NCBI RefSeq assembly: GCF_009811555.1
Contig: NZ_BLIN01000005.1
Coordinates: 3,295,501 to 3,359,500, forward strand
Direction of reading: 5' to 3'
DNA: 64,000 bases
Source: Streptomyces caniferus
Lineage (GTDB): Bacteria; Actinomycetota; Actinomycetes; Streptomycetales; Streptomycetaceae
This document shows, piece by piece, positions 58,215 through 64,000 of the stretch; the first letter of the stretch is position 1, and each line of letters opens with the position of its first letter. The notes beneath the pieces are model-generated. The model saw nothing but the letters and a program-made list of their open reading frames with translations. It did not search any database and was not told the DNA's origin. The translations under genes were made by a program, and so were the position numbers.

Positions 58215-58958
58215 TCAGGCGTTCACCTTCGCCAGCCGCTTGCCGTCCGTCGTGGTCACCTCGAAGTGGTCGATGTCGCCGCGGTTGAAGCCCGCGCCGC
58301 CCGCCGCGTACAGGGGCTCGCGGTTCCACTTCGCGGCGCCGCCCGGGATGCCGTAGCCGCCCTCGGGGACCGCCCAGGTGGTCACGGTCTGCCGCTTGCC
58401 GTCCTTGCCGACGGCGACCAGGCCGCAGGTGAGCGGCCCCTTGACGTTGGCGAGTTCCAGGACGACCTGGGTGCCCCAGGGGCGGGCCGCCATGGACACG
58501 CCTGCCGAGACCTTGGTGTCCGGGTCGACCGAGCTCACCTTCTCGCCCGCCGCGTACTGGGCCCGGACCGCGTTCGCCAGCGGCGGTGCCGCCTTCTCGT
58601 CGGAGCCGTCGGGCTTCAGCTGCAGGGCGGCGAGCGGCCCGCCGACGATCAGCACGGCGGCCGCGGCGACCAGGAACAGCCGTCGGCGGGCGCGGCCGCG
58701 CCGGGTGACGGCGACCTCGTCGAGCAGTCCGTCCAGCAGCCGCGGTCCCGGGGTCGCCGTGATCGTCTCCGGGGTGGGGGCGGTCTGTTTGAACTCGGCC
58801 AGTACCGGCGACAGGCCCATCAGGTCCTCGAGTTCGGCCGCACACCGGTGACAGCCGACGAGATGCGCCTCGAACCGGTCGGCGTCGGCACCGTCCAGGA
58901 CGCCCAGCGCATACGCGCCGACGTCGGTGTGCCGGTCCGGCTCCGTGGGCGGGTTCAC
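58215..58958 (-). CDS. rsuA: Anti-sigma factor with zinc-binding ZAS motif
   Basis: 247 residues. N-terminal ZAS motif HLVGCHRC (HxxxCxxC, about residues 32-39), one TM (about 93-112; LFLVAAAAVLIVGGPLAAL) and an extracytoplasmic domain that resembles anti-sigma-K type folds (VVLELANVKGPLTCGLVAVG). GTG overlaps the sigma gene stop (GTGA), so the pair is coupled. Symbol by synteny with S. coelicolor SigU/RsuA. Confidence 0.8.
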   Translation of the reverse strand: MNPPTEPDRHTDVGAYALGVLDGADADRFEAHLVGCHRCAAELEDLMGLSPVLAEFKQTAPTPETITATPGPRLLDGLLDEVAVTRRGRARRRLFLVAAAAVLIVGGPLAALQLKPDGSDEKAAPPLANAVRAQYAAGEKVSSVDPDTKVSAGVSMAARPWGTQVVLELANVKGPLTCGLVAVGKDGKRQTVTTWAVPEGGYGIPGGAAKWNREPLYAAGGAGFNRGDIDHFEVTTTDGKRLAKVNA

Positions 58959-59476
58959 TCCGTCACTCCTCGTTCCTCGAGCGAGAGTCTCAGGGAGCGC
59001 AGCGCGTAGAACACCCGGGACCGCACGGTCCCGGCCGGTACGCGCAGCACCTCCGCTGCCTCGTTGACCGTACGTTCCTTGAAATACGTCTCGACGAGGG
59101 CCTCCCGATGGGCCTGGCTCAGGTCGCTCAGCGCCTCCGAGATCGTCATCATGCGCAACGCCCGGTCGATGACATCGGCGGCCGGCATCGTCTCCAGAGG
59201 GGTCGGATCGACCTCTTGGGGCCGCGCCTTGCGACTGCGGTGCCCGTCGATCACGATCCGCCGTGCGACGGTCACCAGCCAGGGTCGTATCGAGCCGGTC
59301 GCCCGTTGCAACTGGTCGGCGTTGCGCCAGGCGCGCACCAGCGTCTCCTGCACCACGTCCTCCGCGCGGTGCCGGTCGCCCGCCACCAATCGCAGGACGA
59401 AGGCGAGAAGCGGGCCCGCGTGATCGTCATAGAGGGCTCGCATGAGCTCCTCGTCAGGTGTCGTCCTGTCTGCCAC
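58955..59476 (-). CDS. sigU: ECF sigma factor, probably SigU
   Basis: 173 residues. Region 2 (AEDVVQETLVRAWRNADQL) and region 4 (LSQAHREALVETYFKERTVNEAAEVLRVPAGTVRSRVFYAL) are clear. GTG 59476 has TAAGGA seven bases upstream; GTG 59494 is weaker. The neighbours (malic enzyme, HelD, anti-sigma) match the sigU locus of S. coelicolor, where excess SigU blocks differentiation. Assignment by position only. Confidence 0.8.
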   Translation of the reverse strand: MADRTTPDEELMRALYDDHAGPLLAFVLRLVAGDRHRAEDVVQETLVRAWRNADQLQRATGSIRPWLVTVARRIVIDGHRSRKARPQEVDPTPLETMPAADVIDRALRMMTISEALSDLSQAHREALVETYFKERTVNEAAEVLRVPAGTVRSRVFYALRSLRLSLEERGVTE

Positions 59477-59595
59477 GACGGCATCCTTACGCACTCCAAC
59501 TCCCGGGTCGATAGCCCAGATCGCCCAAGATCGCCGGGGGACCCTGCCATGAATCGGACTTGCGGTGAGGAGTACGGACGGGACGGGCGGGTTAC

Positions 59596-60240
59596 TCAGA
59601 GTTCGGCCGAAAATTTTTCTCCGCTGCTCACCATGCCCTGACCAGGGCTTCCGACCTGCCCCCTGCGCACCGTCGTCCGCCGCCGGTGCCGGGCCACCCG
59701 CTCCCGGTTGCCGCACACCTCGCTGGAGCACCAACGGCGGCGCCGGCCGCGCGAGGTGTCCAGATACACCAGCGTGCAGCTCTCGCCCGCGCACTCCCGC
59801 AGCTGCTCCCGCGTCACCGCGTCGGTCAGCAGCCCGATCGCGTCGCGGGCCACGACGGCCAGCAGCCCGGCGCAGTCGGGCGGAACGGGCAGCGCGCCGG
59901 CCAGCGCGCCGTCGGCGGTGCGGACCGCGCACAGGGCGGGCGGCTGCCCGGACGCGGCCGCGGAGTTCAGCAGCGCCAGATCGGCGTCGGCCGCCCGGCC
60001 CCGCAGCTCCTCGTGCACCACGCGGCGCAGCAGCTCGCGCAGGGCGCGGAAGCGGCCGACCCAGCCGCCGTCGACACCGTCCAGCGGGGTGCCGCGCGGC
60101 ACTAGCCCCGCTCCGACCAGCCAGGCCCGCAACTGGTCGGGGCCGGTGAGCCGTTCGGCCGGGGCGTCGCCGCCCGACGTGGCCGCGAGGTCCAGGCAGA
60201 TCCGCCCGCAGTCGAACCGCAGGTCGCAAGGCGCCGCCAT
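59596..60240 (-). CDS. CGNR zinc-finger putative regulator
   Basis: 214 residues. An N-terminal ABATE-type domain (DLRFDCGRICLDLAAT) and a C-terminal zinc finger (CAGESCTLVYLD...RWCSSEVCGNRERVARHRRR) define CGNR proteins, thought to bind DNA. AAGGAG lies ten bases before ATG 60240. Divergent from the methyltransferase, and the shared region has a palindrome. Confidence 0.88.
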   Translation of the reverse strand: MAAPCDLRFDCGRICLDLAATSGGDAPAERLTGPDQLRAWLVGAGLVPRGTPLDGVDGGWVGRFRALRELLRRVVHEELRGRAADADLALLNSAAASGQPPALCAVRTADGALAGALPVPPDCAGLLAVVARDAIGLLTDAVTREQLRECAGESCTLVYLDTSRGRRRRWCSSEVCGNRERVARHRRRTTVRRGQVGSPGQGMVSSGEKFSAEL

Positions 60241-60359
60241 GTGCCTGTCACTCCTTAGGGACCAAACGTGTGTGCTCCCAGAGTGCCCCGGCCCATGGGC
60301 CCGCCGGAACCCTCCGGAAGCGGCCACTCCGCGGCGGAGTCGCACGTACACACAGCACG

Positions 60360-60391
60360 TAGACACTTCGCGTATACATCTCATGTATAGT
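60360..60391 (+). promoter_or_regulatory. Methyltransferase promoter with operator-like palindrome
   Basis: TATACAT-CTC-ATGTATA (60373-60389) is a perfect 7-bp inverted repeat. TATAGT (60386-60391) is a good -10, and TAGACA (60360-60365) a possible -35 with a long 20-base spacer. The palindrome overlaps the -10, fitting repression; the divergent CGNR protein is the obvious candidate. Confidence 0.55.
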
Positions 60392-60475
60392 CCGCGGCGA
60401 GGCGGCCGGTGAGCCCGCGCGCCCCGGCCCGCCGCATGCCGCAGCGCTCCTTGCCCCTCCAGGACGAAGGTCTCC

Positions 60476-61252
60476 ATGTCGCGCAATGCCCTGCTCACGA
60501 ACCGTGCCGGACTGACCCACAAGATCGGTTACGCGGTCCGCAACCCGGCCCGGATCGCCCCGTACGTCAAGCGCACCGCCCGCGACACGTGGCTCCGCCT
60601 CAAGCACCCCGACCATGTCGCGTACTACCGGGCGGTGATGGCCTCCGACGCCGGCCGCAATCCGGAGGCCGCGGTCGGCAGCCGCAGCCATGAACGGTGG
60701 CTGGCGCTGGGCGAGATGCAGTTCGACTACCTGACCGGACACGGCCTGAAGCCCGGCCACCGGATGCTGGACATCGGCTGCGGCAACCTGCGCGCCGGCT
60801 GGCGCTTCATCGCGCACCTGGACTGCGGCAACTACTACGGCATCGACATCTCGCCGGACATCCTGATATCCGCGAAGCAGACCCTGACGACCTACGAGCT
60901 CCAGGACAAGCTGCCGCACCTGACGATCACCCAGAACCTGACGCTGGACTTCCTGCCGTCCGGCCACTTCGACATCGTCCACGCGCACAGCGTCTTCTCG
61001 CACTCGCCCCTCGGCGTCATCGACGAATGCCTCGCCCACGTCGGCCGGATCCTGGCGCCCGGCGGCTTCTTCGACTTCACCTTCGACCGCACCGAGGGCA
61101 CCGAACACCAGGTGCTGCGCGAGGACTTCTACTACCGGACCGAGACCCTGCTGCGCCTGGCCCAGAAGCACGGCCTGGAGGCGCGCTTCATGGAGGACTG
61201 GGAGACCCGGCCGCACGGCCAGTCCAAGATCCGGGTGAACAACCCGGCATAG
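60476..61252 (+). CDS. SAM-dependent class I methyltransferase
   Basis: 258 residues. Motif I is MLDIGCGNLRAG (about residues 97-108), motif II YYGIDISPDIL, and motif IV FDIVHAHSVFSHSPLGVI. A 70-residue basic N-terminal region precedes the fold. The acceptor is unknown. Divergent from the CGNR regulator gene, which may control it. Confidence 0.85.
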   Translation: MSRNALLTNRAGLTHKIGYAVRNPARIAPYVKRTARDTWLRLKHPDHVAYYRAVMASDAGRNPEAAVGSRSHERWLALGEMQFDYLTGHGLKPGHRMLDIGCGNLRAGWRFIAHLDCGNYYGIDISPDILISAKQTLTTYELQDKLPHLTITQNLTLDFLPSGHFDIVHAHSVFSHSPLGVIDECLAHVGRILAPGGFFDFTFDRTEGTEHQVLREDFYYRTETLLRLAQKHGLEARFMEDWETRPHGQSKIRVNNPA

Positions 61253-61376
61253 GCGGTCCGGGCGGCGCACCGCGCAGGACGGCACCGGCAGCGCGCGGCG
61301 GAGGGAGCGGCGGCGAGGGCCGCCCCGGCACCGCACAAAGCCGCCGGGAGGCCACTGCGAAACCGCCGGGAGTCCG

Positions 61377-62567
61377 CTACTCCCCGCTGTACTTGTCCGT
61401 GTCCGCATGCGGGTCGAGCGACAGCCGGTAGCCGCGCTTGACGACCGTCTGGATCAGCTTCGGCGCGCCCAGTGCCCCCCGCAGCCGGGCCATCGCGGTC
61501 TCCACCGCATGCTCGTCCCGGCCCGCCCCCGGCAGCGCGCGCAACAGGTCCGCACGGGAGACCACCCAGCCGGGGCGCCGCGCCAGCGCACGCAGCAGCG
61601 CCATCCCGGCCGGCGGCACCGGCCGCAGCGCACCGTCCACCACGACGGCGTGCCCGCGGATCTCCAGCTGCCGCCCGGCCACCGGCAACGGCCGCACCCG
61701 GCCCGGGAGTTCACGGCACAGCAACTGCACCAGCGGCCCGAGCCGGAAACGCTCCGGCTGGAGCGTGGGGATGTCCTCCGCCTGGAGCGGCAGCGCGGTC
61801 ACCGGTCCCACGCACACCGACAGCACCTCCTGCCGCAGCGCCGCCAGCACCTCCGCACGGATCCCGCGCTCCTGGGCCCGGCGCAGCAGCGAGGCGGCCG
61901 CCGGCGCGCTGGTGAAGGTCACCGCGTCCACGGAGTGCGAGGCCACCGCGTCCAGCAGCCGGTCGACCGGACCGATGTCCTCCGGCGGCATCCACCGGTA
62001 CACGGGGACACCGACCACCTCCGCACCCCCGGCCCGCAACGCCTCGACGAAGCCCGGCAGCGGCTCCCCGTGCAGTTGCAGGGCCACCCGGCGCCCGGAG
62101 ACGCCCTCTTCCAGCAGCCGGTCCAGCACCTCGGCCATCGACTCGGAGGCCGGCGACCACTTCTCGGTCAGCCCGGCGGCCCGGATCGCACCGCGCACCT
62201 TGGGCCCGCGCGCCAGCAGCTCCACCCCGGCCAGCCGGTCCAGCAGCGCCTCGCCCAGCCCCCAGCCCTCCGCGGCCTCGACCCAGCCGCGGAAGCCGAT
62301 GGCGGTGGTGGCCACGACGACGTCGGGCGCCCGGTCGATCAGGTCCCGGGTCACCGCGAGCAGTTCGGTGTCGTCCGGCAGCGGGACGATGCGCAGCGCG
62401 GGCGCATGCGTCACCTGCGCGCCGCGCCTCTCCAGCAGGGCGCCCAGCTCCTCCGCCCGCCGGGCCGCGGTCACCCCGACGGTGAACCCGTCCAGCGGCC
62501 GCACGGTCGCCTCCGGTTCCGGTGCCGTGTGCTCCCGCTCGTCCTGCTCCTGCTGCTGATCGTGCAT
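61377..62567 (-). CDS. nnaR: NnaR: uroporphyrinogen-III-synthase-like domain + winged-helix regulator
   Basis: 396 residues. A HemD-like bilobed domain (about 28-270; GFTVGVTAARRAEELGALLERRGAQV, VDAVTFTSAPAAASLL) is fused to an OmpR/PhoB-type winged helix (about 295-385; GWVVSRADLLRALPG, HAVETAMARLRGAL, VVKRGYRL). S. coelicolor NnaR (SCO2958) has this layout and supports nitrate/nitrite assimilation with GlnR. Adjacent narK supports the call. Confidence 0.88.
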   Translation of the reverse strand: MHDQQQEQDEREHTAPEPEATVRPLDGFTVGVTAARRAEELGALLERRGAQVTHAPALRIVPLPDDTELLAVTRDLIDRAPDVVVATTAIGFRGWVEAAEGWGLGEALLDRLAGVELLARGPKVRGAIRAAGLTEKWSPASESMAEVLDRLLEEGVSGRRVALQLHGEPLPGFVEALRAGGAEVVGVPVYRWMPPEDIGPVDRLLDAVASHSVDAVTFTSAPAAASLLRRAQERGIRAEVLAALRQEVLSVCVGPVTALPLQAEDIPTLQPERFRLGPLVQLLCRELPGRVRPLPVAGRQLEIRGHAVVVDGALRPVPPAGMALLRALARRPGWVVSRADLLRALPGAGRDEHAVETAMARLRGALGAPKLIQTVVKRGYRLSLDPHADTDKYSGE

Positions 62568-62690
62568 GGTCGTCCCGCTCCGCCCAGAGTGGTGTACTGC
62601 CGTGTGCTGCCGTACCGCCGCGGCTCGGGCGGCACGGAGTGCCAGGTACCCACGGTGCCAACGGCACGTGACGGTCCCGGTCCTCCAGTA

Positions 62691-62706
62691 TTTCCCCGCG
62701 GTTACG
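62691..62706 (-). promoter_or_regulatory. GlnR-box-like site upstream of nnaR
   Basis: On the minus strand GTAAC-CGCGGG-GAAAT fits the GlnR half-site pattern GTnAC-n6-GAAAC in 9 of 10 positions. It lies about 125 bases before the nnaR start. Only one half-pair is obvious. Confidence 0.5.
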
Positions 62707-62823
62707 ACGGAGCGCCCCCGGCTACGCCGTACGCCCGGTACGCCACGGGCCCGGGGCTCCCGGGTGGGGCGGGCACGGCGGCCGGTTCCCCTCGCCCCAC
62801 CGCCCGCGCGCCCGCCCCACCGC

Positions 62824-64000
62824 TCACACCTCCGCGTACACCGGCCCCCGCTCCCCGTCCACGGCCGCCGCCTCCACACCGTCCGACCCGTCCGCCTCGT
62901 CCGACGCCTGCGAACGGCGCCGCCCGCGCACCGCAGGACGCAGGTAGACGCCCCAGGTCACCGCGCCGCACACCACGTACCAGACCAGGAACGACACGAA
63001 CGCCGGCGTGCCCGACCCGGCCACCAGGAACGACTGCCGGAAGGCCAGGTTGATGGCGAGCCCGCCGAGCGCCCCCACCGCCCCGATCAGCCCCATCGCC
63101 GCCCCCGACAGCCGCCGTCCGTATACCGCGGCCGCCTCCCCCACGAGCCCCCGCCGCAGCGCCTGGGCCTGGAAGATCCCCGGGATCATCTTGTACGTGG
63201 AGCCGTTGCCGAGCCCCGTCAGCACGAACAGCGCGATGAACCCGACGAGGAACACCGGCAGCGACCGCGTCCCCGACGCGTAGATCACCACTCCGGTGGC
63301 CAGGCCCATCGCCACGAAGTTCCCCAGCGTGATCCGCGCCCCGCCGAACCGGTCCGCCAGCCGCCCGCCGACCGGCCGCACCAGCGAACCCAGCAGCGGC
63401 CCGATGAACGTCAGCGACGCGGCCTGCAGGGGCGTGCGCGCGAACTGGTTCTGCAGCACCAGGCCGAAGGCGAAGCTGTAGCCGATGAACGACCCGAACG
63501 TGCCGATGTACAGCAGCGACATCACCCAGGTGTGCGGCTCCCTGGCCGCGTCGAGGGCCGCTCCGGTGTCGTTGGTCACCGGCGCGAGGTTGTCCATGAA
63601 CAGCGCCGCGAGCACCGCCGCGAGCACGATCAGCGGCACGTAGACGGCCAGCACGATCCGCGGATGCGCGGCCCCCGCCGTCCCGATCACCAGCAGCCCC
63701 AGCAACTGGATCACCGGCACCCCGATGTTGCCGCCGCCCGCGTTCAGCCCCAGCGCCCACCCCTTCTTCCGCAGCGGATAGAACGCGTTGATGTTGGTCA
63801 TCGACGAGGCGAAGTTCCCGCCGCCGACCCCCGCCACCGCCGCGACCAGCAAGAACGTGGTGTACGAGGTGCCCGGCTCCATCACCACCGCCGCCACCGC
63901 GGTCGGCACCAGCAGCATCGTCGCGCTGAGCACCGTCCAGTTGCGCCCGCCGAACCGCGCCACCGCGAAGGTGTACGGCACCCGCAGCACCCCGCCCACC
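62824..64000 (-). CDS. narK: NarK-type nitrate/nitrite MFS transporter, 5' end cut by window
   Basis: At least 391 residues, about 11 TM spans seen. The nitrate signature GVGGGNFASSMTNINAFYP and LNAGGGNIGVP mark the NNP family. An acidic, disordered tail closes the protein. It runs off the window's right edge, so the first part of the gene is missing. It lies upstream of nnaR on the same strand, a nitrate-assimilation unit. Confidence 0.92.
   Translation of the reverse strand, partial: VGGVLRVPYTFAVARFGGRNWTVLSATMLLVPTAVAAVVMEPGTSYTTFLLVAAVAGVGGGNFASSMTNINAFYPLRKKGWALGLNAGGGNIGVPVIQLLGLLVIGTAGAAHPRIVLAVYVPLIVLAAVLAALFMDNLAPVTNDTGAALDAAREPHTWVMSLLYIGTFGSFIGYSFAFGLVLQNQFARTPLQAASLTFIGPLLGSLVRPVGGRLADRFGGARITLGNFVAMGLATGVVIYASGTRSLPVFLVGFIALFVLTGLGNGSTYKMIPGIFQAQALRRGLVGEAAAVYGRRLSGAAMGLIGAVGALGGLAINLAFRQSFLVAGSGTPAFVSFLVWYVVCGAVTWGVYLRPAVRGRRRSQASDEADGSDGVEAAAVDGERGPVYAEV

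Noticed and set aside
61377..62567. Haem biosynthesis enzyme HemD
   Set aside because: The C-terminal winged helix and the narK neighbour mark a regulator; no other hem genes are near.

Overview
The window is a high-GC actinobacterial chromosome segment, almost certainly Streptomyces. Codon third positions are strongly G/C, GTG and TTG starts are common, there is an SsgA-like sporulation protein, RDD/DUF2510 proteins, a HelD-type helicase, a ClpS/DUF2017/PncB block, and a gene order (cysM-cysO ... clpS-pncB ... ssgG ... hppD ... murA-hup-malic enzyme-helD-rsuA-sigU ... nnaR-narK) that I recognise from the Streptomyces core chromosome. No phage, integrase, transposase, CRISPR array or secondary-metabolite cluster was seen. 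One tRNA (tRNA-Cys) is present.

Layout. 1-1.8 kb: cysteine synthesis on a sulfur-carrier protein (cysM, cysO, a Cys-rich leader ORF, mec). 1.9-7.4 kb: amino acid permease, DUF2017-ClpS, then NAD salvage genes pncB and pncA. 7.5-13.3 kb: a secreted M6 metalloprotease and two RDD membrane proteins. 13.5-16.2 kb: ssgG, a disulfide-reductase-like flavoprotein and two small proteins. 16.3-20.1 kb: a decayed molybdenum-hydroxylase operon with an intact ABM-domain gene at its end. 20.3-23.6 kb: a GlcD-type FAD oxidase, hppD and its divergent Lrp-type regulator. 23.7-27.5 kb: a complete quaternary-amine/osmoprotectant ABC importer. 27.5-34.8 kb: a Lon-like S16 protease, IclR regulator, SF2 helicase, a large inverted repeat, an MFS transporter and an alpha/beta hydrolase. 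35-38.9 kb: tRNA-Cys, then a membrane-anchored ligand-binding protein translationally coupled to a large P-loop NTPase. 38.9-39.8 kb: non-coding tandem repeats. 39.8-45.6 kb: a second molybdenum-hydroxylase-like operon with an atypical large subunit, a very long disordered [2Fe-2S] subunit, and two micro-ORFs bridging the junctions. 46-51.8 kb: GH20 hexosaminidase, DUF3039, YqgE, murA. 51.8-53 kb: degenerate non-coding DNA holding an ABC-ATPase fossil. 53-61 kb: HU, malic enzyme, HelD, anti-sigma/sigma pair, CGNR regulator and a methyltransferase. 61.4-64 kb: nitrate assimilation regulator NnaR and transporter NarK (cut by the window end).

Cooperation. CysO, CysM and Mec form the known route in which cysteine is built on the C-terminus of CysO and released by Mec; the leader ORF upstream of cysO suggests cysteine-responsive control. 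PncA and PncB convert nicotinamide to nicotinate mononucleotide. HppD and the Lrp-type regulator share a divergent control region. NarK and NnaR sit in one nitrate-assimilation unit with a GlnR-box-like sequence between them.

The most unusual items are: (i) the second molybdenum-hydroxylase operon, whose large subunit has lost the catalytic Glu and the molybdopterin motifs while staying intact, whose [2Fe-2S] subunit carries about 595 disordered residues with repeated Trp motifs, and whose genes are linked by ATGA-bridging micro-ORFs; (ii) three long hairpins with variable 18-20 bp stems but the same 13-nt loop; (iii) the receptor-NTPase pair; (iv) a palindromic repeat read in frame inside an RDD protein gene. 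All statements of homology come from reading the sequence and from memory of the families; no database search was run.
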